64,000 bases of DNA from the NCBI GenBank assembly GCA_965242795.1, contig OZ251505.1, forward strand, positions 434,001-498,000. The letters are read 5' to 3'. The position numbers were made by a program, and so were the translations under genes. Below, piece by piece: positions 55,969-63,947 of this stretch. The notes under the pieces are model-generated. The model was not told where the DNA came from. It saw nothing but the letters and a program-made list of their open reading frames with translations, and searched no databases. Each line of letters begins with the position of its first letter. Position 1 is the first letter of the stretch. Origin of the DNA: Bin18 sp965242795. GTDB lineage: Bacteria; Desulfobacterota; Binatia; Bin18.

Positions 55969-56406
55969 CTATTCCGGCGGGGCCGTCATGAGTTCCTTCG
56001 CCAAGTCGTTCTTGGCGATGACGTGCTTGCGGTACAGATCGGTCTCCCACTCCGCCTCGTGGGTTCCGTCCTTGTCGGTATAACCGAAGCGCACCCAGCG
56101 ACCGCTCGGCGCCTCGAAGATATTGAAGTAATTGCTCAGCTCGTCGTTGAGGCGGTCGCCCTCCAGCAGCCCGGCCTCCCACGGCCCTATGCTCCACGGA
56201 TTGCCTTCACGACCCGCGTTGGCGCGGCGTTTTTCGATGTTGGAGATGACGCTGAACATCTCGCCTTCGGGGGTATGGCCTTTGATGATCTGAATCGCCT
56301 GCTCTTCTTTCGCGCCCATCGGTCGTTCGCCGCACGCCCAGAGAAACAGACATCCGACCGCGACCAGACCGGCCACCCGCTTGTGATACGCGTATGCTTG
56401 TCTCAT
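55969..56406 (-). CDS. Lipoprotein, hypothetical
   Basis: 145 residues from the ATG preceded by GAGGAGG. A lipobox LFLWAC ends the signal segment (Cys at ~25), so the mature protein is membrane anchored. The remainder is charged with a YNxFEAPSGRWVRFGYTDKDGTHEAEWETD region; I recognise no family. It is convergent with the hydrolase gene. Confidence 0.72.
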   Translation of the reverse strand: MRQAYAYHKRVAGLVAVGCLFLWACGERPMGAKEEQAIQIIKGHTPEGEMFSVISNIEKRRANAGREGNPWSIGPWEAGLLEGDRLNDELSNYFNIFEAPSGRWVRFGYTDKDGTHEAEWETDLYRKHVIAKNDLAKELMTAPPE

Positions 56407-56682
56407 CCTGCCTCCTCGTGTTGCAGCCTGCGGGCGGATCATGGAATCGGCGCCCGGCTGCACGGCCAATGTTGGGGCGGAATCCTACAATGAAATACGG
56501 AACGGGTCCATCACGACCGCGGCGTCTTTCGGCTCCCTCCGGTCCCCGAGCTCGTCGAAACGGGCGAAGGATCTATTGCTGCCGGGCTGCTTGCTTTTTT
56601 GTCACCTGGGTGACACATAGGCCATTCAAATCTTTGGACCGACGCCTCTTGCGTCCATGACTCGAACTCGAGCGACACTTCT

Positions 56683-57396
56683 ATGGTGCGCACTCCGATC
56701 CTGAACGTCGCGACGGTCCGCCGACTCAAAGCCTTTTCCTGGGCGACCGACCGACAGGTCGAACGGCTGCTGAGTCACATGCGGCTGCAATACGTCGAAA
56801 AACGGACCGTCCTCTTCAACGAGGGCGTTCCTTCGGACTCGCTCTATCTGCTCGTTTCCGGGGTCGCCAAGCTGTCCCTACGCAGTCCGGACGACGAGCG
56901 CGTCCTGGTGAGCCTGGTCGCTCCCGGCGAACTGTTCGGGATCACTTCGCTGATGCCGGGGATGCACCGGGCCTTCCGCTCCGAGGCGTTCAGCGATTGC
57001 TGGGTCGGGGCGGTCCGCCCCGAAGTCTTCGTGACGACGCTGCTCGATTGCCCGTTCGCCGAATTCAGCGCCATGATGGAAGGGACGGTCGGCCGCTGGT
57101 TCGCCCTGCTCTACCGCTATACCCGCTTCCAGAGTTCCAGCCTCAGACAGAAACTCGCTCTGGCCCTCCTGGAATTGGCCCGGAAGTTCGGCGTGCGAGA
57201 CGCGCGCGGCACGCTGTTGATTCTGCGGCTCACTCACGAAGATTTGGCCGACCTGGTCGGTGCCTCGCGCCAGAAGGTCACCGAGCACATGAAGGAACTC
57301 GAACGGCAGCAGGTGCTGTTGCGCGACCGGCGCAAGCTGATCGTGCACCCCGACCGCCTGCGGGAAACCGCCGGCTTGCCGCCGGACGAGAAATGA
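56683..57396 (+). CDS. CRP/FNR-family transcriptional regulator
   Basis: 237 residues. The N-terminal cyclic-nucleotide-binding-like beta barrel (about 20-130; LFNEGVPSDSLYLLVSGVAKLSL, then PGELFGITSL) is followed by a dimerisation helix and a C-terminal winged helix (LTHEDLADLVGASRQKVTEHMKELERQQVL). It lacks the FNR iron-sulfur cysteine cluster near the N terminus, so it is more CRP-like. Ligand unknown. Not in an operon with the phasin-like gene, which is convergent. Confidence 0.9.
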   Translation: MVRTPILNVATVRRLKAFSWATDRQVERLLSHMRLQYVEKRTVLFNEGVPSDSLYLLVSGVAKLSLRSPDDERVLVSLVAPGELFGITSLMPGMHRAFRSEAFSDCWVGAVRPEVFVTTLLDCPFAEFSAMMEGTVGRWFALLYRYTRFQSSSLRQKLALALLELARKFGVRDARGTLLILRLTHEDLADLVGASRQKVTEHMKELERQQVLLRDRRKLIVHPDRLRETAGLPPDEK

Positions 57397-57465
57397 GAGG
57401 GGAGAGAAGGGGGCGGCTGAGGACATCGAGCGGGGAGAGATGCCCTCAGCCTGGGGAAAGGGAAA

Positions 57466-57831
57466 TTATTCAGCGGCGGCTTGACTCGGGCTCTCCGGCG
57501 CTGCCTCGGCCGCGGCCTCGATCTGCCAGATCCGGCGGGCCATGGCGGTCGAAGAGTCGATCACCTGAAGCGCGAACGCGCGTTGCGTCTCGAACATGGA
57601 CGCAAGCGGCGTGTCCTTCGCCCACTCGGTCGCCTTCTCGTTCATCTCGACGGCTTGGCGCGCCCACTTCTCTCCCGAATCGAGCGACTTGGCCGCCATT
57701 TCCTTGACCGGCTCGCCGAGGGGAACCTTCACGTCGCCGAACATCTTCACGAACGGATTGTTCATGAATGGATTGGTGTCCGCGTCGAACATCTTGCCGA
57801 ACGTCCCGCAACTCCATGCGTTGTCTGCCAT
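57466..57831 (-). CDS. Phasin-like helical protein
   Basis: 121 residues, almost entirely helical after residue 35, with AAKSLDSGEKWARQAVEMNEKATEWAK and QRAFALQVIDSSTAMARRIWQIEAAAEAA, the amphipathic pattern of phasins that coat polyhydroxyalkanoate granules; there is no signal peptide. A 29-bp promoter/operator element upstream is shared with the adjacent XRE regulator gene, which fits the usual arrangement of a phasin and its repressor. Assignment rests on pattern, so it could be another helical surface protein. Confidence 0.62.
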   Translation of the reverse strand: MADNAWSCGTFGKMFDADTNPFMNNPFVKMFGDVKVPLGEPVKEMAAKSLDSGEKWARQAVEMNEKATEWAKDTPLASMFETQRAFALQVIDSSTAMARRIWQIEAAAEAAPESPSQAAAE

Positions 57832-57895
57832 GAGAAACCTCCCGTGTTTCCGGGCGACGTCCGTTGCGACGTGCGCCGTGTTTGCGAATGTCGGA

Positions 57896-57926
57896 ATGCT
57901 AACAACTGTCGCTAACTATTGCAAGC
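57896..57926 (-). promoter_or_regulatory. Promoter and shared operator of the phasin-like gene
   Basis: Reading the minus strand: -35 TTGCAA, 17-bp spacer, -10 TAGCAT. Two direct GTTAGC copies lie in the spacer and at the -10. 24 of 29 bases (57898-57926) are the same as in the element upstream of the XRE gene (58350-58378), with identity running through GCTAACAA, TCGCTAACT and TGCAAGC. Confidence 0.7.
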
Positions 57927-57972
57927 ATCCGAAGAACGGAAATTTGTCTCCAAGGTGACGGGAATGCCGTTT

Positions 57973-58341
57973 TCAGGCCGAGGCGCTCTTTTCGTTGACT
58001 TGGCGGAACGAGCGGTACATGTCGATCAGCATCTCGCGCTGGCGGGCGGAGAGTTCCGGGTCGTGCAGGACGGCTTTCACCACGTCGCTCTCTTCAGCGT
58101 CCTGGGGGTCGAGGATCCCCGCCTGGGTGTACAGCGTTTCGGCTGAAATACGGAGCCCTTTGGCGAGGGATTGCAGAATCATGCTGCTCGGCACGCGCAG
58201 CCCGCGTTCGATCTGGCTCAGGTAGGGATTGGAAATGCCGCACAATTCCGCCAACTGGCGCACCGAGAGTTGCGACAACTCGCGCTGACGCCTGATGAAC
58301 TCGCCGAGCGTGACGTACGGGTCGGGACGTTTCCGGGTCAT
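57973..58341 (-). CDS. XRE-family regulator, probably of the phasin-like gene
   Basis: 122 residues. An N-terminal HTH (about 11-66: FIRRQRELSQLSVRQLAELCG, SNPYLSQIERGLRVPS) followed by a C-terminal helical tail with an acidic stretch (ILDPQDAEESDVVKAV). This type is often found beside PHA or fatty-acid genes and represses in response to acyl-CoA. The same 29-bp element lies nine bp upstream of its own start and before the phasin-like gene, pointing to autoregulation. No Shine-Dalgarno is visible and the predicted transcript start falls on the ATG. Confidence 0.87.
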   Translation of the reverse strand: MTRKRPDPYVTLGEFIRRQRELSQLSVRQLAELCGISNPYLSQIERGLRVPSSMILQSLAKGLRISAETLYTQAGILDPQDAEESDVVKAVLHDPELSARQREMLIDMYRSFRQVNEKSASA

Positions 58342-58347
58342 GCCCGA

Positions 58348-58378
58348 ACGCTAACAAAAATCGCTAACTCGTGCAAGC
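58348..58378 (-). promoter_or_regulatory. Promoter and operator of the XRE regulator gene (leaderless)
   Basis: Minus strand: -35 TTGCAC (58376-58371), 17-bp spacer, -10 TAGCGT (58353-58348), with the GTTAGC direct repeats. The A of the ATG lies seven bases after the -10, so the transcript is predicted to begin at the start codon. Confidence 0.65.
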
Positions 58379-58447
58379 GCGGCGCAAACAGGATGGGCAT
58401 GCGGGGAGGAACGGGGATGCGGGGAGTTGCGAGTCGGGGGGAATCGG

Positions 58448-58478
58448 TTGACACCCGCGGACGAGCGGGATGTATGAT
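58448..58478 (+). promoter_or_regulatory. Promoter of the MetE-like gene
   Basis: A perfect -35 TTGACA (58448-58453) and -10 TATGAT (58473-58478) separated by 19 bp, slightly long. The expected transcript start is near 58485, 23 nt before the ATG at 58508. No riboswitch fold was recognised in the short leader. Confidence 0.5.
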
Positions 58479-58507
58479 GCGCCAGCCACATCGAACGGGA
58501 GGACCCA

Positions 58508-59677
58508 ATGTTCGTTGCCACGAAGGATACCCTGCTGCCCACGGCGATGGTCGGTTCGTTTCCCAAGCCGAGCTGGTTCACCGAGAGCCTCCGCGGCCGG
58601 CCGTTCAAGGTCGCAATGGGCGATTCGCTGTACCGCGAGCAGTACATCGACGCGGTCGCCTGCTACGTGAACGAGCAGGATCAGGCCGGCCTCGACATCT
58701 TCACCGACGGGGACACGCGCTTCGACCTGGAAGTCGGCGGCCGATCCTGGTTCTTCTATACGATCGAGCGGCTGAACGGCATCGGCGGTTACCGCGACTC
58801 TTCGCACTTTCTGGACTACGCGGACATCAAGCCCGGCCACATCCTGTACGAAGTGCAGGAAGCCTACCACCCGCCCGCGGTGACGGATGACGTCACGCGC
58901 GGCCCACTCCACTTCACCGCGATCTGGAAGACCGCCCAGAAGATGACACGCAAACCCGTGAAATTCGGGTCCATCAGCGCCACCTGTCTGCCGATGATGC
59001 TGTGGAACGAACATTACCGGAGCGACCACGAACTCGTCATGGATCTGGCCGCGGCGCTGAACGAGGAGTTGCGCGAGTTGGCCGACGCCGGCTGTCCGGT
59101 CATTCAGATCGAGGAGCCACCGCACCACTTCGCCTGCTGCACCGACCCGCCGGCGACCGACAAGGAACTCCAGAATTACACCGACGCCTTCAACCGCGAG
59201 GTGCAAGGCGTCGAGACCGAAATCTGGGCGCACACCTGCTGGGGCAATCCCAACCAGCAGAGCTTCTACTGGGAACGGCCCAGCTACGAGCGGTCGTTGC
59301 CGCACCTGCTCCAACTCGACGCCGACGTGCTCACGTTGGAAGGCGCCAGCAACAACGGCCGCGACCTGCCCTTGCTGAAGCACTCCAAGACCGACAAGAA
59401 GATCGCCATCGGCGTCATCAACCACACGGTCACCACGGTCGAGCCGCCGGAGATGATCGCCGACCTGATCCGCCGGGCGCTGGAATACGTGCCGCCCGAA
59501 CGGCTGATCGTGACGGCCGACTGCGGCTTCGGGCGCGAGGGGCTGTCGCGGCGGATCGCGTTCTACAAGTGCGTTGCCCTCGTGCAAGGGACGAACATGG
59601 TTCGCCGGGAACTCGGCCTGCCCGAGGCGGAGATTCGGGCGGCCGACCCGCGCTACGCTTTCCGACAGGTGGATTAG
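58508..59677 (+). CDS. MetE-like cobalamin-independent methyltransferase, C-terminal-domain type
   Basis: 389 residues, corresponding to the C-terminal barrel of MetE alone (full MetE is ~750). It begins TAMVGSFPKP, the usual start of this domain. Zinc ligands are recognisable: H242 and C244 in AHTCWGN, C339 in TADCGFGRE, and an IEEP (residues ~203-206) region. The homocysteine/folate-binding N-terminal half is absent, so it may use a different methyl donor such as methylcobamide or a substrate other than methyltetrahydrofolate. GGGAGG precedes the ATG. Confidence 0.88.
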   Translation: MFVATKDTLLPTAMVGSFPKPSWFTESLRGRPFKVAMGDSLYREQYIDAVACYVNEQDQAGLDIFTDGDTRFDLEVGGRSWFFYTIERLNGIGGYRDSSHFLDYADIKPGHILYEVQEAYHPPAVTDDVTRGPLHFTAIWKTAQKMTRKPVKFGSISATCLPMMLWNEHYRSDHELVMDLAAALNEELRELADAGCPVIQIEEPPHHFACCTDPPATDKELQNYTDAFNREVQGVETEIWAHTCWGNPNQQSFYWERPSYERSLPHLLQLDADVLTLEGASNNGRDLPLLKHSKTDKKIAIGVINHTVTTVEPPEMIADLIRRALEYVPPERLIVTADCGFGREGLSRRIAFYKCVALVQGTNMVRRELGLPEAEIRAADPRYAFRQVD

Positions 59678-59773
59678 CTGCGCGAGACTCGGACCGACTC
59701 GGTCGAACGAACGCGGCTGGCAGACGGCCGGCAAACGATGACAGAGGAGCCGAGAAGGCCGCCCGCGGCGTGG

Positions 59774-60655
59774 CTAGACGGGCCGGCCGGCTTGGCGTGC
59801 GCGATCCAGGACGATGCGTTCGATATCGGCGATCGGGCCGTCCACCATCCGCCCCCGAAAGGCGACGGCGCCCTTCCCTTCCGCGACCGCGGCGTCGAAG
59901 GCGGCGACCAGTTCGCGGGCGTACTCGATTTCGTCCGGTGTCGGCGTATAGATCGAGTTCACCGCGGCGACCTGATTCGGATGAATGCACGCCTTGCCTT
60001 CGTATCCCAACGCCTTGCCTTGCCGGGTTTCCCTGGTCAGGCCGTCGGTATCCCGAATGTCGAGATAGACGTTGTCGATCGGCGTGACGCCCGCGGCTTT
60101 CGCCGCCATGACCACCTGACCGCGTGCCTGCAGAACCACACCGTCGGTGGACGGCCCCGCGGCAATGCCCATGGACAGGGAGAAATCCCCATGCCCGAAG
60201 GCAATGCCGGCGATGCGCGGTGTGGCCGCGGCAATCGAAAAAGCGTTGCCGATGGCCGCCGGCTGCTCGAACAACGGAATCAGCACGACCTCGCCCGCGG
60301 CGCGGCCGGCACGGCGTTCGGCCAACCCGACCAGTCGATCGACGAAGCGGATCTGCTCGGCTGCATTCGTCTTGGGCACGACCAGCCCGTCGGCCCCGGC
60401 CGTGACCATCGCGAGCACGTCGTCCAGGAAGTACGGCGTATCGAGCCCGTTGATGCGCACGGTGCGCTCGAATCGCGCGAACCCGGCATCTCCGAGGACG
60501 GCGTCCAGCGCGTCGCGCGCCGCGGCCTTGCGGTCCGGGGCAACCGCGTCCTCCAAATCGAAGATGAGCGTGTCGGCCGGCGAGTCCTTGGCTTTGGCGA
60601 AAAAGCGTTCGTTACTCGCCGGCACGAACAAAAGACTGCGGCGCAGCCGCGGCAT
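59774..60655 (-). CDS. CitE/malyl-CoA lyase-type CoA ester lyase
   Basis: 293 residues with the HpcH/HpaI aldolase/citrate-lyase pattern: RRSLLFVPASNERFFAKA, FDLEDAVAPDRK (acidic metal site), VVLIPLFEQPAAI and GIAFGHGDFSLSMG. It cleaves or forms malyl-, citramalyl- or similar CoA esters. Its ATG overlaps the stop of the CoA-transferase gene by one base (TGATG), so the two are translationally coupled; together they could activate a dicarboxylate and cleave it (for example itaconate/citramalate or malate/glyoxylate routes). The specific acid is unknown. Confidence 0.88.
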   Translation of the reverse strand: MPRLRRSLLFVPASNERFFAKAKDSPADTLIFDLEDAVAPDRKAAARDALDAVLGDAGFARFERTVRINGLDTPYFLDDVLAMVTAGADGLVVPKTNAAEQIRFVDRLVGLAERRAGRAAGEVVLIPLFEQPAAIGNAFSIAAATPRIAGIAFGHGDFSLSMGIAAGPSTDGVVLQARGQVVMAAKAAGVTPIDNVYLDIRDTDGLTRETRQGKALGYEGKACIHPNQVAAVNSIYTPTPDEIEYARELVAAFDAAVAEGKGAVAFRGRMVDGPIADIERIVLDRARQAGRPV

Positions 60656-61857
60656 CAGACGACCCCCTGTGCTGCGAGTTCGGCGAGCCGGGCTTCCGAC
60701 AGTCCCAGCTTGCCGCAATAAATCTCGCGGTTGTGCCGGCCCATTTCGGTCGGCCCCGGCCAGCGCACCTTGCCCGGGGTGCGCGAGAACTTGGGCACCA
60801 CGTTCTGCATGCGGACCGGGCCCAGTTCGGGATCGGCGACCGTCGTAATCGTCTCGCGGGCCTGCACGTGCGGGTCGGCGAAAATTCCGGCGATGTCGTA
60901 AACCGGCACGCAGGCACACTCGTATGCGTCGAACGTGGCCAACACGTCCGCGGCGGGGCGCTCGCCGATCCAGCCGCCCACGATGGCATCCACCTCGTCG
61001 ATGTGTGCAATCCGGGCGCGGTTATCGGCGAACCGCGGGTCGTCGTTCAATTCTGGCCGGCCAATGGCCTCGAACACCCGTTTCGCCAAGGCCGGCGCAT
61101 TGGCCGACAACGCCAGCCAGACGCCGTCCTTGGCCCGATAGACGTTGCGCGGCGCCCCGATCGAGGGAACGCGATTGCCGGTCCGCTGCTGGATGACGCC
61201 GAGTTGGTCGTACGCCAGGGCTTGGTCGCCGGTCGTGGTGAAGATAGGCTCCATGACGCTCAGGTCGAGCATCTGTCCCTCGCCGCTTTTGTGGTCGCGT
61301 TCGTACAGCGCGATCATCACCGCCCACGTGCCGAATTGGCCGGCCATCGAGTCGGCCAGCCCGTAGCCGGGCAGCGTGGGCGGCCCGTCGGGCTGGCCGG
61401 TGATGTGGGCGAAGCCGCTCATGGCTTCGGCCAGCGTTCCGAAACCGGGCCGGTCCTTGTACGGGCCGGTTTGGCCGAAGCCGGACACGCGCACCATGAC
61501 GAGCCGCGGGTTCACCGCGTGCAGCACGTCCCAGCCGAGCCCCCATTTCTCCAGGGTGCCCGGCCGGAAATTCTCGGTCAGCACGTCGGCATCCGCGACT
61601 AGTCGTTTCAACAACGCTTGGCCTTCGGGCTTGCTCAGGTCGAGGGTCACGCATTTCTTGTTGCGGTTGGTCATCTTCCACCACAGCGGGACGCCGTCCT
61701 TCGTGGCGCCCAGCGAGCGTAGGCTGTCGCCCAGCTTCGGATGTTCGACCTTGATGACGTCGGCGCCGAAGTCCCCCAGATTCTGGGAGATGGTAGGGCC
61801 GGCGAACAGCACCGCGATGTCGATGACGTTGAGACCTTCGAGCGGGAGGCTCGTCAT
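60655..61857 (-). CDS. CaiB/BaiF family CoA-transferase coupled to a CoA lyase
   Basis: 400 residues of class III CoA-transferase: VIDIAVLFAGPTISQNLGDFGADVIKVEHPK at the N terminus, VLTENFRPGTLEKWG, MVRVSGFGQTGPYKDRPGF and the Asp-containing LDLSVMEPIF. The stop overlaps the start of the CitE-type lyase gene. The first gene of the pair; a GAGGGA site precedes its start. Function as an acyl-acid activator for the lyase is inferred from coupling. Confidence 0.92.
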   Translation of the reverse strand: MTSLPLEGLNVIDIAVLFAGPTISQNLGDFGADVIKVEHPKLGDSLRSLGATKDGVPLWWKMTNRNKKCVTLDLSKPEGQALLKRLVADADVLTENFRPGTLEKWGLGWDVLHAVNPRLVMVRVSGFGQTGPYKDRPGFGTLAEAMSGFAHITGQPDGPPTLPGYGLADSMAGQFGTWAVMIALYERDHKSGEGQMLDLSVMEPIFTTTGDQALAYDQLGVIQQRTGNRVPSIGAPRNVYRAKDGVWLALSANAPALAKRVFEAIGRPELNDDPRFADNRARIAHIDEVDAIVGGWIGERPAADVLATFDAYECACVPVYDIAGIFADPHVQARETITTVADPELGPVRMQNVVPKFSRTPGKVRWPGPTEMGRHNREIYCGKLGLSEARLAELAAQGVV

Positions 61858-61937
61858 GCGGATTCCCTCGGACTGCGCGCGTTTGTAGCGTGTTTCTGGA
61901 ATACGCGCAAAGCGATTCCTTTCTCACCCCTCTCTCC

Positions 61938-62132
61938 GGTCCCCGAGCTTGCGATGCTCTGCGTTTGTCGAAGGGTCGAAAGGTCGATTGGTCAATGGGC
62001 TGGGGTGCGAGGGCAGAGGTGACATCGGGGTTCGTTTCGACAAGCTCAACGAACTGAGGGGGGAAAGTCCTTGAGTTTGCGGTGCTCTAGGCTCGGTTGG
62101 TGAGCCTGCGGTCCCTGAGCTTGTCGAAGGGC
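61938..62132. repeat. Array of dispersed TTCGACA-type repeats
   Basis: Several degraded copies in both orientations in the 284-bp gap after the CoA-transferase start: CGGTCCCCGAGCTTGCG (61938), GTTCGTTTCGACAAGCTCAACGAAC (62030-62054) and GGTCCCTGAGCTTGTCGAAGG (62110-62130). No gene is visible in the gap. Confidence 0.8.
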
Positions 62133-62141
62133 GTGAGAGGG

Positions 62142-62822
62142 CTAGGAGGCGAGAGAAGGTTGCTGGAGGACGGACACCAACGGGTTGTCGAACAGCACCA
62201 GAAGCCGACGTTTCAATCCGGCTTCCAACCGCCCTGCGGAGCCGCGGCTGACGAGCCAGCCATCCGGGGCGAGGACGCGCACGATCTCATCTCGTGCGCG
62301 GTCGAACGTTTCGTCGGACATCGGAATTTCGCGGTTGAACACGTTGGCAGTGTAGATGACGTGGACGCTGGCATCCTCCAGGGCACTGAGATTCCCGACC
62401 GTTCCGTGGTGGAGGCGCAGCCGGTCCGCTAACTCCGGCTCGGTCCGACGCAGCGTATCGAACGCTTGCGCCGCTTCGACTACGTGTGCACCGACCCAGT
62501 CGTAGGCATGGACGCAGTCAAGCCGACAAGTTTTGAGGAGGTCGTAGGGTTCGGAGACATTGCTGCCGAACCCCAGAGAGAGACCGACCGCGGGCTGCCC
62601 GGCCGCGGTGATAGCGAACAAGTCCACCCCACGCACGGCGCGCACCAACCCGACCGCCTGTTGCAGGGCGGGCGCGGTCGAACCGCCGATACTGTCCCGT
62701 AGCCCGGGATGTGCGAGAATAACCTGATATGCTGGGTCGGCCCGCCACGGAACGGCTTGGTCGGCGTACACGCCTTCTTCGATGAAATCACGCCAAGCAT
62801 CGCGTCCGGACGAGTCGTTCAT
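62142..62822 (-). CDS. Class I SAM-dependent methyltransferase-like protein
   Basis: 226 residues from the ATG with GGGGA upstream (an alternative ATG lies 81 bp further upstream). The N-terminal ~100 residues are not typical, but FGSNVSEPYDLLKTCRLDCVHAYDWVG looks like strand beta1/beta2 of a Rossmann methyltransferase, followed by LHHGTVGNLSALEDASVHVIYTANVFN and the late strand APDGWLVSRGS. The glycine-rich motif I is poor, so SAM binding is likely but the substrate and even activity are uncertain. Confidence 0.65.
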   Translation of the reverse strand: MNDSSGRDAWRDFIEEGVYADQAVPWRADPAYQVILAHPGLRDSIGGSTAPALQQAVGLVRAVRGVDLFAITAAGQPAVGLSLGFGSNVSEPYDLLKTCRLDCVHAYDWVGAHVVEAAQAFDTLRRTEPELADRLRLHHGTVGNLSALEDASVHVIYTANVFNREIPMSDETFDRARDEIVRVLAPDGWLVSRGSAGRLEAGLKRRLLVLFDNPLVSVLQQPSLAS

Positions 62823-63006
62823 TGCCACATCCCCGGCGGCAGGAACAATTGCCAATACCGTATGAATTTCTTGAAGTACGGCCACGGCCGTCTTACCCGT
62901 CACTTCTGGATGGTGCCTCAGTCGAAATTTTCTCTCACCCTCACCCTCTTCGGTAGTATCTCAGTTTGAAATTTCTCTTCCGACGAACGTCGGCCTCCGA
63001 GTGTAG

Positions 63007-63213
63007 GGGCAGGCCCCTGTGCCTGCCCGTCCCCGCCCCAGGGCAACTCCCCTTCGACCTTTCGACCCTTCGACAGGCTCAGGGACCACAAGCTCAAGGC
63101 ACCGCAGGCTCAGGGATCCACAGGAGGTTCCCCCTACACAACCAGCAATGGTCTAAAATTCAAACTGAGACACTATCCCTTTTTCCCGGTCCCTGAGCCT
63201 GTCGAAGGGGAGG
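63007..63213. repeat. Mixed dispersed repeats in a 645-bp gene-free gap
   Basis: The gap 62904-63548 has a GGGCAGGC/GCCTGCCC hairpin (63007-63028), two TTCGACAGGCTCAGGGACC-like copies (63061-63090 and 63188-63209, the latter inverted) and the two elements listed separately below. I see no convincing gene in it. Confidence 0.7.
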
Positions 63214-63262
63214 GAGAAGGAATTAATAGGAAAGGGGACGACATACTTGAATATGCCAGTCA

Positions 63263-63325
63263 GTCGTCACTCCCGCGGAAGCGGAGATCCAGAGCATGGA
63301 TACCTGCTTGCGCAGGTAAGAGACG
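63263..63325. repeat. Degraded copy of the CTTGCGGAAG-type repeat
   Basis: CACTCCCGCGGAAGCGGAGATCC followed by GATACCTGCTTGCGCAGGTAAG, related to the hairpin at 32442-32494, with several changes that break the pairing. Confidence 0.6.
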
Positions 63326-63376
63326 AGGGAGAACCGCCTTTGGGATCGTCTTGTATGATCCCCTTTGAAAGCGGTC

Positions 63377-63411
63377 CGAATATGAGCCGGTATGAGTCCG
63401 GCTCATATTCG
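63377..63411. repeat. Perfect 14-bp inverted repeat with 7-nt loop
   Basis: Arms CGAATATGAGCCGG and CCGGCTCATATTCG around TATGAGT, 138 bp from the stop of the next gene. It has no visible T run, so it is not an intrinsic terminator for the gene at 63549 (which reads toward it). Confidence 0.75.
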
Positions 63412-63548
63412 CGGCTGCTCAGCCGGCTCGTATGTGGGACGGACCGAAATATCGGCGCTGGGGGGCAATAGGAAAGACCCGGCGGCCGGCGTCATCCGTT
63501 CATCCACACCGCGGTGTGGAGCCTGACAACGCCGGACCGGGTCACGTC

Positions 63549-63947
63549 TTAATTCTTGGCCGGCGCGGCGGCGACTTTTTGATAGCCGTCCTTCCCGCGT
63601 TTGATCAGCTTGGCTTTCCCCCAGCGGGACACCGCGGCATAGACTTGTTCACGGGGCTTGCCGGTCGCTTCTTCGACCATCTCGGCTGTAAACGTGGCAG
63701 GCAATCCTTCCAGCGCCAAGTTCCAGCTGATCCGTTTGCGCCGGCGCCGCTGGACTTTCTTTGCGGGCGCCTTCGCCGGTGACGATGCGGACTTGCTGCT
63801 CAAGGCACGCTTCCAGCGGTCGGCCTCGGCCTTCAGCCCGGCCAATTCTTTCTCTTTCGTACTAATCTCGCGTTGCAGCGAGTCCAACATCTTCGCCCCT
63901 TGGTTCCTGAGATTCTCGAGTGCTGTCCTTCGTATTCCGCGCGGCAT
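63549..63947 (-). CDS. Coiled-coil and basic linker protein with a winged-helix-like C terminus
   Basis: 132 residues. The N-terminal ~55 residues are a coiled coil (LDSLQREISTKEKELAGLKAEADRWKRAL); a Lys/Arg/Ala-rich linker follows (56-85); and the C-terminal part (WNLALEGLPATFTAEMVEEAT, then EQVYAAVSRWGKAKLIKRGKDGYQ) resembles a winged helix. It is probably DNA binding. An AAGGAGGG ribosome site precedes the ATG. No named family. Confidence 0.72.
   Translation of the reverse strand: MPRGIRRTALENLRNQGAKMLDSLQREISTKEKELAGLKAEADRWKRALSSKSASSPAKAPAKKVQRRRRKRISWNLALEGLPATFTAEMVEEATGKPREQVYAAVSRWGKAKLIKRGKDGYQKVAAAPAKN

Noticed and set aside
58378..58508. A SAM or cobalamin riboswitch before the MetE-like gene
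   Set aside because: The predicted leader is only about 23 nt and no conserved riboswitch core was recognised.
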